A stretch of DNA of 64,000 bases, from assembly GCF_023856365.1 (NCBI RefSeq), contig NC_064550.1, positions 18,043,629 through 18,107,628 of the forward strand. Reading direction: 5' to 3'. The DNA is from Brienomyrus brachyistius (lineage: Eukaryota > Chordata > Actinopteri > Osteoglossiformes > Mormyridae). Shown in pieces: positions 1 to 11,370 of the stretch. The notes under the pieces were generated by a model, which did no database searches, was not told the origin of the DNA, and saw only the letters and a list, made by a program, of their open reading frames with translations. The number at the start of each line of letters is the position of its first letter. The first letter of the stretch is position 1. Both the position numbers and the translations under genes were made by a program.

Positions 1-487
1 AATTGTTTGGTCCTTTTCTCCATCACGACCTCCTGAATGAGGTAATGTGTGACAAAAACCCAGTATGTTATCCATCCACATTCAATCACTATTTATCCGA
101 TCAGGGTCGCAGTAAGGCAATACTGCACAATTTGTTTCCCACCCGTACAGCATTGCCGTTAAACCATTTTACGGCTATTTTTTAAAAAGTGCGTTACTGT
201 TGTTGCGTTTGGATTTTCCAGGCAGGATTTTCCAGGCTGTTTGTGGTTTTTCACGACACAAAGCCTGGGAGTATTCTTTTTATTTCAGAGTTATAATGCA
301 TAGTTTGTATTTTATTACCACTGGAAATGTGAATGTCAATTTTAATGTGCTTTCATCTGACCTGGGGCAGCTGTTAAAATAGAGGACATGCAGGAGTTAT
401 AACAAACCATATTGAAATTCTAGCTCACAAAGGAGGAAACTGTATTTACTATGCATGAAGGGGAAATAAGCCCTTTACCCTTCTGTT
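1..487. other. Unique non-coding stretch with one repeat fragment
   Basis: No gene is visible. Apart from a short fish-repeat fragment at 66-116 the stretch is AT-rich and unremarkable. The short open frames have no recognisable domain and no coding signature. Confidence 0.6.
66..116 (+). repeat. Head fragment of common fish interspersed repeat
   Basis: The words 'tatccatccacattcaatc' and 'tatccgatcagggtcgcag' match the head of a repeat found throughout ray-finned fish genomes (a 'ccatccatttt...cttatcc...gggtcgc' type start). Another copy of the same head lies at 54,738. Only the head is present here. The assignment rests on remembered family consensus, not on a search. Confidence 0.5.
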
Positions 488-568
488 TTGTGTGTGTGTG
501 GGTGTATGTACATGTGTGTGTCTGTGTGTGTATGTACATGTGTGTGTCTGTGTGTGTGTGGGTGTATG

Positions 569-606
<38 letters not shown>

Positions 607-689
607 TATGTACATGTGTGTGTCTGTGTGCGTGTGTGTGGGTGTATGTACATGTGTGTGTCTGTGTGTGTGGGTGTATGTACATGTGT

Positions 690-733
<44 letters not shown>

Positions 734-764
734 ACATACATGTGTGTGTGTGTGTGTGTGTGTA
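488..764. repeat. Composite GT microsatellite with embedded TATGTACATG motif
   Basis: About 277 bp of (GT)n interrupted at irregular 25-40 bp spacing by the motif 'gtatgtacatgtgtgtg', present about seven times, so the array expanded as a compound unit as well as by dinucleotide slippage. It generates long open frames on both strands (Cys/Val-rich on plus, His/Thr-rich on minus) that are artefacts of composition. The alternating purine-pyrimidine run could adopt Z-DNA. Confidence 0.95.
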
Positions 765-1705
765 TACACGTATTTCCAAGCGTGTCTGTGAACTAATGAA
801 TGTATTCCTTGTTTCTGAGTGGTGGACAGTGAAACAGAGAATCGTGTCTGCATTCCGGTATCCATGTGAGTGTGAACACGTGTATTAGCCATGTGCGCAT
901 ATGGGCATGTGAAGCGCGTGTCTTTATGTTCGACAACTGGACTGAAACATGATGAGTCTCACTTTCATTCGTTTTTTGCAACCCGTGACACAGCTATACA
1001 AACATTGGGGCGTCCGGCCATCTCTTTTGCGTCCTGATGGCATACTGTCTCAGAACATCCAAGGCCAGAACTCGGACTGCAAAACAGCAGCAGACGCTAC
1101 ATCACACAGCCTCGTCTTCAATGGTAAAACACGCACCCGTGTGTAGAATATGCTGCGCTGGCATCCTCCCTCTTCTTATTTAACACGCCCCACGCGTTAA
1201 CCTCTTAACCCGACACGGAGGGATGATTAATTCAGAGCGTTCAAAAGGGTCGGGACATCCATCGCGGGGTGACCGTAAACAATCGGAATGATTTACCCTC
1301 CTTATTTTAAGTGAATCCACAGAATGAAAAAGCGAAAGTTTTTCAGTTGACCAATGATTCAATAACAAAGGAGGCGAATAGCTTGCTGGTCATTTTATCA
1401 GCCCCTGGGGCAAAACCAGTATCCATCCTGCCCAGGATTTATTTTCAGGACCCCAGCCAGCAAATTCCATTTCATTACAGTTTTTATTCTTTATTATGAT
1501 TATCACATATTATGCAATGGATCAATAATAAGAAGGGCCAGGGGCACGGAAGGTAACTCCAAAATAATTACGCCGATTTTCATATGCTGGGCGGTGACCC
1601 ACATGGCTAAGAATTTAAGTTTGTTGCCTATTTTCAGGATAATAAAAGCTATAAAAATAGAGATGTTGTAACAGACGTCAGCAGATAACAGGTACTGACA
1701 GTTTA
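765..1705. other. Unique non-coding sequence
   Basis: No gene or recognisable mobile element is seen. Roughly 1,170-1,330 and 1,370-1,690 are AT-rich, low in simple repeats and contain homeodomain-like words such as 'gatgattaattca', so they could be conserved non-coding sequence. This is inference only. Confidence 0.4.
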
Positions 1706-1951
1706 TGGGAGTTTTACTTACACAAAAAAAGGGCAGAAGTAATAATGATTCGCTCATAGAGATAACCAGTCAGATTATAGAGGAAGTAGGACCAAGCAAC
1801 TAGAGGAGGCAGGACCGAGATGTCTGATTGGTTGGTCCCTCCTCCTCTAGTTGCTTGGACTCGCTTCCTCTATAATCTGATTGGTTCTCTCTATGAACCA
1901 ATCATTCTCCCTTCTGCTCTCAGAACATTTTTGTGTAAGTAAGACTCCCAC
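1706..1951. mobile_element. Foldback (long inverted repeat) MITE-like element
   Basis: The two halves are reverse complements. The left end 'tgggagttttacttacac' pairs with the right end 'gtgtaagtaagactccca', and nearer the centre 'caagcaactagaggagg' pairs with 'cctcctctagttgcttgg'. The arms are about 115 bp with mismatches and a few small gaps, around a short loop near 1,825. The structure is typical of a non-autonomous foldback DNA element. No clear target-site duplication is visible, so superfamily cannot be assigned. Transcripts would form a long imperfect hairpin. Confidence 0.8.
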
Positions 1952-2504
1952 GAGCATACCCACATGGTTAAAAATCACAAATAATTTCTAGCAACTATAT
2001 ATCATGTCCTGCTCTGGTACTCCTGAAAAAATGCACCTAACCTCACTCACCCCAGTAAAATATCAGCTGTATAAGTGGGCAAAAACTTATGTAGCCTGGG
2101 ATGCCAGTCTGGCATAAGCAGCTGAATGCATACCTTGATTGTCTAAGACAAGCTAATCAGTAACATCCTCATCATCCAGGACCCTGTAACCCACGCATCG
2201 CCCACTGTCGGACCCCACAGCCGCACTTATGCAGAGTCGATTACATAGTGAACACTCTCCCCAAGCCTTTTCTCAGAAAACAAACCCAACTTAACTCCAA
2301 GGCAGCTGGTTGCTCATTAACCAAAGGTATCTTGGCACAAGGTGTAGAAGTGAAAAGTAAGAGCCAGCTGACCTTTATAACAGCGGCTCTTTGGAGAAGT
2401 CTTACAGGATATACCTGTTATATTCTGCAGATTTGTCTTTGCCAAATGTAGCTACAACTACATAAGATTTTTTTTAAGTGTCCTTACTAGCTATCAGAAT
2501 TTAA
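1952..2504. other. Unique non-coding sequence
   Basis: No gene, tandem array or recognised mobile element is seen. Composition is ordinary. Confidence 0.5.
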
Positions 2505-2725
2505 ACTTTATTTGCCATTTGCACAAGTACATTGGAAGGCTTCTCTTTGCTAACCTCCTCTTGCAGTCCATACCTGGGGGGTCAATGTGCGGCACCCCAG
2601 CAGCTGAGGGGGGGTGGGGGTTAAGGGCCTTGCCTTGCTCAGGAGCCCACAGACATGTGACTATTCTGCTGAGGTGGGGGCCTGAACCGGTGATCTAGCC
2701 TACTGAGCCACTCACCACCCCCTGT
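2505..2725 (-). mobile_element. SINE-like fish interspersed repeat
   Basis: Contains 'tttatttgccatttgcacaa', 'gttaagggccttgccttgct' and 'ctactgagccactcacca'. Read on the minus strand this is a degenerate tRNA-like head ('gagtggctcagtagg' as A box) followed by the 'gcaaggcccttaac' body typical of fish tRNA-derived SINEs. Two further diverged relatives lie at 30,085 and 32,455 in the same orientation. The B box is degenerate, so the copy is old. Confidence 0.6.
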
Positions 2726-4714
2726 CAGACTGGCTCCTTTGGATCCCAGTAAGCTTTTTGGCAGCGAGAATCAACATAGCATTCCGTGCGTTTGAAATCA
2801 TTAGCATCAAATCCAGGAAACTTTGAAGCGACACCGTCCCCCAGCCTATTTAATAATTGACAGACCTAAAAAATAAACAAACATCGATCTTGGAGAGTGA
2901 CACCTCCAAGCCGGGATGCCTGGAATGTCGCGGCTCATTAAAGGCCGTGGGCTGCAGATTATTAAGAAGAAAGATTCGCCGCCTCAGAAACACCGAAAGG
3001 CCAAAGATTGATGTGGGAGCGGGAGGCTGTGGTCGCCGTAGCGATGCAGCAGAAGCGATTCTCAGCTGGAGGTCCGGGCAGTCTGGACTGAGGCAGTCTG
3101 CGGCAGAGAGGAGTGACAATGCCGATAATCCAGAGTAAAATCCATATCATTGCTTTAACTGAAAATGAAAGCACACTCTCCCAAGCAGTCACACTCAGAT
3201 ACTTGTTTTTAACCTTTTCAAGTGAGAAAGGTCAACTTAATAAAGACATTTTTAATTTAAAGTAATAAAAAAGGAACACTGAAACTTTTTGAGGGGAAAT
3301 AAAATCCTGTAATTCTGTGTTACAAAGACTTCCTGCTAATTATTTTTCGTCTTTGCCTCATCTGAACAACCCCCGGCTCCAAAAAAAGACCAGTAGAGAC
3401 CTACTTCATATATGTATGAATAGATTTTAAGTGCAACTTTACGGAAACATATTGTAGGCATGCCTGCTGTGCATCGATGAAGATATTTTCCTATGGCACT
3501 GCTAGTCTTGCTACACACACACATGACTCAGTACATGCAAAGTAATCAATGTGAATGACCGTTATGTAGGAAAAACATGAAAATAAAAGCCAGGAGAAGC
3601 TGCTAGGGAATCCTGGCTTCCAACAGAGGGTGATAAATTGTATTCACTTACCATACGCTGCTGTCTGCGCTGGAAGGGCCAGAAATATGGTATGGCTAGC
3701 ACAACCGCATTGATAATCGTTAACAACTTGCAGTAAACAGAGCTGCTGTCACAGCAGTTACAAATTGCTGTGGTCTACATAACTACAGGGCCTAGCGTAT
3801 ATAAAAAAATCTACACGTGTTCAATACGTGTGCGTGCAAAGAGCTTCACAGACCAAACACGCAGCTTGGCTAATGGCTGACATTCCACATTATTGTACCC
3901 CAACAGTGGCAGCAGGATGGATGAATTGTGAAGCAAAAGTTCCAAAACTCACTCAGTCCACTCGATACCGCTTTCAGTCACACGCTTGTGGACTTTGTGA
4001 GCTTTGGATTACCTGAGGACTGAAAGAGTTTTGATTCATAATGCTAAAACATAAAATAAGAAAGTCGAATTAAGGTCATTGATGGTCTCAACCCAAAAAC
4101 GAGAAGAAAATAGACTGAGTATTGGAAATTTGCTTTTGAGGTGTTTTGTTGAAAAGCCAGCGGTCACAGGCACACCATCCAACGTGTCTTTGGGTTCACA
4201 TAAGTCGTTATGAAATAGACGCAGATACCAGGAAGCTGCTGGTGCTTCCGTCCGCTACCATGCGATCCATCAGTTACGAGCAGCACGACGGTGAAATTAA
4301 TGCCGATTTAGTGCCGTTTCATTAAAGGGCTGCAGAATTAGGCGGTGGGTGGTTAGCGCAGATGCTTAAGAACAGAGGGGCATCTGGTTGGTGGTGCCTG
4401 CAGAAGAGTAACAGGCGATGATGCGAGACGGGGAGACGAGAGTGCTCTGAGCAATGTATTCCGCGTTATGTCTGCGTTTTTTTTTCCCTTTGAAATTTGT
4501 TGGCAGTCATTTTAATAAATGCAGTTGCGTAACGACTTTATATACAATTTGAGTCTCATAAATAACTTGATTGGATGAGAACACCAGGCTGGGAACATAC
4601 AGAGAAGGAAGGAAGATTTTCTTAACAAATCTTCCATGTTATCCTTTCCATTTAATGTAGCATTTTGAGTGATGGGGAGAAAGCTAGTTCGATATAAACA
4701 GAATTGGTTATACG
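2726..4714. other. Unique non-coding sequence, possibly conserved
   Basis: No gene or mobile element is recognised. About 2,760-3,130 is mixed-composition unique sequence with CpGs and homeodomain-like AT words, free of simple repeats, and is the best candidate here for a conserved non-coding element. The rest (3,200-4,700) is AT-rich with nothing to report. Confidence 0.4.
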
Positions 4715-5079
4715 TGTCACATCCTGCCACATCCCCTGACCCTCTTGTCTCCTCCCTAGCGTGAGCCTAATAAGCTATGCCTGGTCCTCGTTAGTCTTAC
4801 CTCTTGTTCCTAACCCTCCTGTTAATCACTCCCAGCTGCCTCTCGTTAGCTCCCTCATTAATCTAGTATATATGCTTCCCGGTCCTATTTCTCCACTCCG
4901 GTCGTTAATGTCGCTCCACCTATCAGCCTTTGTCCTTCCTATGTCTAGCCTTCTTGTATTGATCCCTTGTGTCCCAGTTTTTTTTCCATGCCTTGTTTGT
5001 TCAGTTTTGTTCTAATAAAGCCCTTTTTATTTCGCCCCAAATGACTGCCTTCGAGTCATTTGTTCCTCCAGCTGTGATA
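4715..5079 (+). mobile_element. Probable solo LTR of a Gypsy-type retrotransposon
   Basis: About 365 bp beginning 'tgtcacatcctgcc' and ending 'agctgtgata', giving imperfect 5'-TGTCAC...GTGACA-3'-type ends. It has the pyrimidine-rich composition of fish Gypsy LTRs ('cttcccggtcctatttctcc', 'ccatgccttgtttgttcagt') and a polyadenylation signal in 'tctaataaagccctttttat' about 50 bp before the 3' end. No gag-pol coding or second LTR is adjacent. I see no convincing target duplication, so the exact ends are uncertain. Family assignment is from general resemblance. Confidence 0.55.
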
Positions 5080-5372
5080 GTGTAGATGCAGTAACTGACA
5101 ACATGTTGTTTTGTTTTAACCCTTTGTAGAGATTGATTGCCTGCCCTACACACCTATTTCACCAAAAGTCACACCACATTAGACTAAAAGGTCCACAAGT
5201 GTCAGACTCGACCAATTCAAAGCTACGCCTCAGCAGGTTCAGCCATTAGCGATATCCAAGGCCATAGCCGCTCACCCAGCCTCTTGTGCTAAGTCATTTC
5301 CTCTGGTTATACACCACCAGTCTGTCTGCTGGCCCTGAATCAGAGACCCAAAAAGACCTCCCTCATTACCAG

Positions 5373-5545
5373 TGGCAATTCTAGGATTTTTGAGGTATAC
5401 GAAGGGGCATAATTCATATAGAGGGGCTAACCTTAACATTAGCCGAAGATATCTTTTGAATTGGCAAATAACAAAAAATGGGGCACTCTAGGAGCCAATC
5501 AGCTTTCATGTTGTCCCCCTGTGGCCCCACCCCTGTATGCACTCT
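5373..5545 (+). mobile_element. Interspersed family A, copy 1
   Basis: One of six copies of a short family. Shared blocks in order are 'ttctaggattttt', 'aattcatatagagg', 'cattagcc..agatat', 'ccaatcagctttca' and 'gtggccccacccctgtatgc'. No coding capacity, no tRNA promoter boxes and no terminal inverted repeats are obvious. Similarity may continue weakly to about 5,580 ('gattgtagctaactagg' against 'aaccagctagttaagg' after copy 2). Class unknown, probably non-autonomous. Confidence 0.75.
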
Positions 5546-6892
5546 TCCAATCAGGACTGGATTGTAGCTAACTAGGCAACATCCGGAGCGACATGCATCA
5601 GGCCTCACATGTGAATAACTCACTGTGGCATTTGGCTAAAGTGACACCTTCCTCTTAACGCCAAAAGAATCTCTTCCTCTGTGTTGAATCCATTGCACTT
5701 CAAATCTCTCCCCATACCCATGTTTACATGCTGGAAAAGCAGTGTGCCTTTTTTTTCCAGTGAAAGGACTTTCTTCAGCGGACCGGATGGCCGTGTACAA
5801 CTCGCCGAACATAAGGATTCATGCAGAGCAAGAGAGCTTGTGTGCACAGTCAAGGTTACACGCTCAGAGTTGTCATGAGTTGACACAGAGATGAGATGTG
5901 CTGTTTTCTTCAAAGAGGAGTAGGGGAGCAGTTAAGATAGCCTCAACGGTCCATTTTAATCGAGTGCAGGGTATTTTTCTGGGGGGGGGGGGGGGCAGCA
6001 GGACCCAGAGACAGCGGCAGACTTATGTCGTGTCTCAACATAAACAGGCCTCTGTGTTTATTATTTTATTTCTGAATTACACTTTTTTTTTTTTTTTAAA
6101 GAATCCCACCCAGGGCTTAAAAATCAGGGGTATTTTTAAAAAGCAGTGTATCATCAGTTTTACTTTCATCCCTCTCTGAGTTCTGCCGGGGGGGGGGGGG
6201 GGGGGGCATGTGTTCAGAAAATATAAAAATAGAAGTAAGGGCAATCTCACACGTCTCAGGCAGTTCCAGAAAATACAGGTGCAGAGACGGATCTTCTATG
6301 GAGACGCCGTTCTTCGCTGCTTGGGGGGAGAGGGGCTGCAGTGGTCCGTAATGAGCGAACGCAGGCCTTGCCCGTTGCAATAACAAAGAGACCCATGGGA
6401 TGGGAAGAGAGGAAAGGCTAATGCAGAAGTGTCTTTCCCCTGATGGAAGGACGTTTTAGCAGCCATGCACTACTCCAGGGCTGCAGCTCTGCTGAGACAT
6501 CAAACGATAAACAGGACTTAGCAGCTGGACAGACCATGGGTGCCAGTGCTCCGCTATCCATAATGTAGGAGGAACATCAGAAGAGTTCTGTTAGGTTTAA
6601 AGGTTCTTTTTGAAAGCCAGGCTGTGTGAGGTCATCAATCACCTGTCTGTTCTTCAGACCACTCGCCCTAACTGAGAACTGCAGTGTGTAGACTAAAGGA
6701 AGACGATTTGCTCTTGAAAAACTAATACATGCCTGTGATGAGTTGGTCTAAAGAAGCCCTTAACTTTGGGTTGAGCATTGGCGGGGTTGCGGTCTCTACT
6801 CATTTAAGGGGGTCCAGAGGGTTGTATTGGCTAGTTTTTATTATTGGGGGCTTATGACCCCTCTTAATTTACACCCATGGGTTCAAAAGTAG
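5546..6892. other. Non-coding stretch with two long poly-G tracts
   Basis: No gene is recognised. Holds a G15 tract at 5,981-5,995 and a G19 tract at 6,188-6,206, with a T-rich run between them near 6,086-6,098. The remainder is unique-looking sequence. Confidence 0.55.
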
Positions 6893-7690
6893 TTAACAAG
6901 TTAAGATTAATATAGATAACACAAAATGGTCCTTCTGTTTCACATAGTCATCAATGGGCTTACCGATCAAAGAACATTCAGTCACTTCTGCCTTATCTCC
7001 AGCCCTGTAAGTTTTTATCTCAACCCTAGAAAACATGCACACATCTTCAAGCTCAAGTTTACACCCAATGTAGCCATTTCCAAGATCTGACGCTGAAGCT
7101 TTCCTTGTGCTTTCCGTTGAGCTGACATTGAAACGGTTGCCTTTTCTTTTCTCCTCACCATTACTGTTAAAAACATTTCCATTCTCGGTCTCAAATACAA
7201 TCTTCCATTTTCTTGTCCCTGTATCGTGTGACTCTGTTCTGTATTTCACATCAGAGGCAAGTATTACAACAACGTTTCCAAGAGAAGACAGGCTGCATCC
7301 AACACAAAGTGGATCAGGTTTGTGATGGAGAGCAAAGACAGAAATCCCTGCTAAATAGGGACGATTCGGTCTCGATCTGCAGAGAGCCACTCAAGACCGC
7401 CGTCAATAACACTCCACATTTTGCCTCTACGGTCTCTCAGGTATTTCTGCACATTTATGCACAACTCTATCTCATAGCAACCTGGTATTTGTTTTGCAGC
7501 TGAAGAGGAGCAACTTGACCGGCTCTGCCCACAGTGCCGTGACCCTAGCTGAACATAGCTTTCTTCCAAACTGAGGAGTACCTGGTCTAAGATTTTCCAT
7601 TCCCCTTCAACTCCAGGCCTCCCAGTCACTGAGAATTCTGAAACCTTCTCTGCCTCTGCATTGATGGCTCCCGGTGTTGTGCGGTGAATA
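6893..7690 (-). pseudogene. Broken protein-like reading frame, family unknown
   Basis: Two overlapping minus-strand frames read like parts of one protein. The upstream part (about 7,690 down to 7,351) carries segments such as 'EGEWKILDQVLLSLEESYVQ' and 'GCYEIELCINVQKYLRDRRG'. It ends at a TAG at 7,351-7,353. The downstream part, in another frame from about 7,390 to a TAA at 6,893-6,895, carries 'TRKWKIVFETENGNVF' and 'CKLELEDVCMFSRVEIKTYR'. Both have balanced, polar-rich composition unlike the repeat-derived frames elsewhere, and they hand over within about 40 bp, as a single frameshift would give. Combined length is about 260 residues. No start codon context, splice sites or known domain is recognised. 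It could be a decayed exon, a processed gene fragment or transposon-encoded, or chance. I do not assign a function. Confidence 0.4.
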
Positions 7691-10600
7691 AGTAGGGGCA
7701 GGGGTGTAGCTAGAGATTCTAGACCCCCTGAGAAAATGTCACCTAGGGCCCACTGGCTTAATTTTGCTTGTGATTTAATGTATTAAAGGGCCCCTGCAAA
7801 GTTCTGGTCCCGCAGGATCTGCCAGGGTAGCCATGCCCCTACTGCGCCCGTAGGTGGGGTAGAGACCACATGCCCTTATTTGCATTCCCTCCCATGAATG
7901 ACGGTGGTACATGCTCTATAAGATGAATATCCACAATGATCTTCACTCTATGTAGCCAGCCAGTTGAAGAGCAGCTGCCATACTCTCTCTGCATAGTGTA
8001 CATTTGAGGACTACATGAAACATCTTTGATGACGAGGATGTGAGGGAACTTGCTGTGGCATGAACCCCATGTGCTCTGACTACAGATCCAGCCTATGAAA
8101 TCATATTGTTTGTAATGCGCAGATGTGCTTGTATTCTAATCTATTCAATATTTGTTGGTTCTTTGCTTGTTTTCTCTGATAAGGCTATTTGTTAGATGAT
8201 TATTTTACAACCTATGAACAACCAGCAGGAAACCAAGGCGTAATTTCCAGCCCATGAACTGGGAGCGCACATCGTGTTTGTGATTTCGGGATTGACTTTG
8301 GGAAAAATGCTTTAGAATCTTGCCGCCCTTTAAAGGGAAGAATGAGGTGAAATATACTACATTCTGGACTTTTTATGACTTTCTTATGTTATTCTATGCA
8401 TCTGTGTTATTGCCTTTCAGTAGGGCTTATTATGTTTGTCCTTATCAGGACACCTTGGTATTCATATTTCTCCCTCAAAGCCCTGCCTTCGTTCCTCGAA
8501 ACCTCCAGCAGTGTTTTCATTCCTGGGTCTCTTCCTTTTACGCCAGTTTTGAGACGGCTGCTCTGTATTCCTGTCCAGTGCTGCTCTTGCAGAAGCTTCC
8601 CAGCAAAAGATACCGTAGAGCCGTTCGACTCTCCGGCATGCAGTCAATGCGAGCCAGATGAAGATCGCGAACCGCGGCCTCTAGAAGCTGCATGCCGGGC
8701 TCTCTAATCTGGCGGACCTTTGTGTAGGAGGAGAAAGAGATGCTTTGAAAAGATGCAGGCTTGTAAAGGCCGGGCAGGAGAGGTAGCATACATGCAGGGA
8801 CAGCCAACTCTGCGGGGAATCACCTCTCGATGCGTGCCGAGGGACAGACCGGAAGCTCGCTTTGTGTGTGTCTTTGTGGTGCTTTTGTGCAGACCGTCAA
8901 AGGCTCCAGGTGCTTTGCCCAAACATCAACACTGATGTCGTACAGATGTTGTTTTTCCCCCATACAGGGGGATTTGAAAGGCGTCAGACACAAAGTAGAA
9001 GGAGACCACTCAATACTAACACACCTTCACAAGTGGGAAGAAATATCCTGTATTGTTTTTTTTTATATATATATATTCAGTGCCCAGCGAATATATGCTA
9101 GAATTTTCAAAAAATTGTTTTACTTTTTGCTCCAAGTGTAAAGCAAGCCGGCACAAACACCGAAGTCCATCTCTGTGATATATAGCACTATAATAATTTA
9201 AATGTACAGTGATGATGGTCTGGCTGTACATTCAACAGATGGTTCCTGTTGCCTTTTAGGTCTTTCGTTCTCACGTAGGCTTGTAGGAACAAAAGTAAAA
9301 ATGGAACAATAAGTAAGGTTATTATTGAATAAATGAGAGTCGATTTACCTGTATCTATTTGTGAAATGAATAGATCCAGTGTAATCGCTGCCTTTCCATG
9401 AGCAAGCAGTGATGATGAGTGGCATAAACAGATCATTTCATGCTAATGCACTCAATAGCCTTTCCCGAAATGGCTTTGAAAATCAAGATGTTAATGATTA
9501 TTTCTGGGCTAACAATGCGTTTTTCTCGGCTACATCAGTCTTAAATTAGGTGGAAATGCAATGTTAATGGGATAGATAAAATACAACACAAGCTCTTCGC
9601 TTTGGGGTTTAATCATGACCTCCACTTCCTCCGGAAGGCTCATTTTCAAGGTCAGAAGCTGTCGTCAGTCAGGCATAGACATCGGTTGCGTGTAGTTCAT
9701 TCTAGGCAGAACGGCCAAAAGTCATGGGACGTCCCAGCGATTATTGTGAGCTGGCTAAGAAATGGTAATGCTAGCTATGACACTGGAAGAAAGCTCAGCA
9801 TCGTGTCCTGAAGCTGTAGCTGGTCTTACATCTTCAGAATAAAATATAAGGCAGAAGTAGGGTTTGCATGAACTTTAAAGACGAATCGATCTTATCAGTA
9901 GGAGTGAGTCAATCCACAGAAGAATCTAAGTCATCATTATCTTAGTCACATAATACATAACATTTTAGTCATAAGTATGCCGTCACCTATGACTTTTGCC
10001 AGGGCTGTGTATCAGAAAATAAACACCAAAAACATTTCGATTGCAAGTGTTCCATGAAAGACAACATAATCACCCATCAGTTCCAGGAATCAGACTTACA
10101 GCTTTTAAATTTCCTTGTGAAAACTCCTAATTCCTGATGAGTGATGAAAGTCAGTGACCATCATCTGAGTACTTCCTTCTTAATAAACTTGTTTAGTTAT
10201 TTTACTAAGAAATCCTGGAAATTATTCAACAATTCTGTGTAATATTAATAATTGAACTTCACAGAACCATGATAATTTTTCATGGGGAATAAAAGGCTCA
10301 CCGTGTGATTCTGAGTTCTTATGCTTCGGGGCAGTCTTACTCCAAAACTGTGATGCATTGTGTAAAAATGGAGCAGGAAGAAATGCATGTTATATATCTT
10401 GGCCATTTCACAATGATACGTATATTTTTATCACACATAATCTCCCTGCTTATCATTTAACTCAGTTTCTTTGATGTGCAGCGAACAATTTGGAAAGATT
10501 TCATAGATTTTCAGAAAGGTTAAACTGAAGCCAGGTTTTATTGCTCGTCGAAAATGATCCAAAGATTTTATCACAAAATACTACCACAGAAAGGGGAAAA

Positions 10601-10814
10601 CCAGGTTGTCTTCTGTCTCAAATTCCTCTTTAAATTTGTGGTACTACTGTAATAGGGTTAGAATTTAGCATAACCCACCTATCTGGTGGTTGTTACTACT
10701 CCAACTAGTAGAGCAAAAGTGCTCTAAAATGACTTAAGCTGTATAAGCAGAGGGCTTAGATAGATGGAGTATTAACCTAATCCCCCTGAGGTCCCCTTGG
10801 AGTAACAGAGTAAG
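7691..10814. other. Mostly unique non-coding sequence
   Basis: No gene is supported. About 7,690-7,865 ('ggggtgtagctagagattct', then GC-rich text ending 'catgcccctactgcgcc') resembles the edge of a fish interspersed repeat but has no second copy here. 8,650-8,900 is moderately CpG-rich. 9,200-10,700 is AT-rich and featureless, with a short (TA)n near 9,065. Confidence 0.5.
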
Positions 10815-11045
10815 TCGTCAATGGCTCAATGGCACCTTATGCCACCGGCACTGTGGGTTTGAGTCCTGTTTCCACTCAGTGTGTATGTGGAATTTCCCCA
10901 GTTTTTTTGCATAAGGTAGGCATGCAGGTAAAATAACTTGCATTTCACATACGGCCTGTGCACCCCAACCTTACCCCTATGCTCCCAAAGATGATCTCCA
11001 GGCATTCTGACACTGCTTCAGGATAGGTGGCTCGGGGTTGGCTGT
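10815..11045 (+). repeat. Common fish interspersed repeat, degenerate full-length type
   Basis: Begins with a tRNA-like word ('atggctcaatggcacc'), then 'gggtttgagtcctgtttcca', 'ggaatttccccagttttttt' and a tail with 'gcctgtgcaccccaacctta' and 'ttcaggatagg'. This order matches the widespread fish repeat that appears in the opposite orientation at 14,030-14,310 and as tails at 15,404, 41,940 and 46,325. It is heavily diverged and lacks coding. Confidence 0.5.
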
Positions 11046-11370
11046 CCCATGATACATTTTGCTTACTTCAAATTCAAATTAGTTACAAATTAGTTCAAAT
11101 TAGTTACAATTAGCGCTTACTGACAAAAATGCATCCAGTACATATGCAGTTTGATTCCTTGTATGATTTGATTTGCATTGTGCTGGGTGAAAGTTGTACC
11201 TTGTTCTGGCATCTGGAAGCAAGCATTTTGGGCAGAGAATGAAACTGCTGTGAATTCTGTATGACATCTATATATATGTGTGTATCAATGCAAAGATTAC
11301 AAATTTCATTTTAATGATGACTGATAAGCGAAATGACTTGATGGGGTGAGAAACAGTGCAATGGACAGTG

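Noticed and set aside
420..892. His/Thr- and Cys/Val-rich open frames on both strands
   Set aside because: Direct translation of GT/CA microsatellite. The same holds for the frames at 53,826-54,225 (GT) and 51,199-51,474 (GATA).
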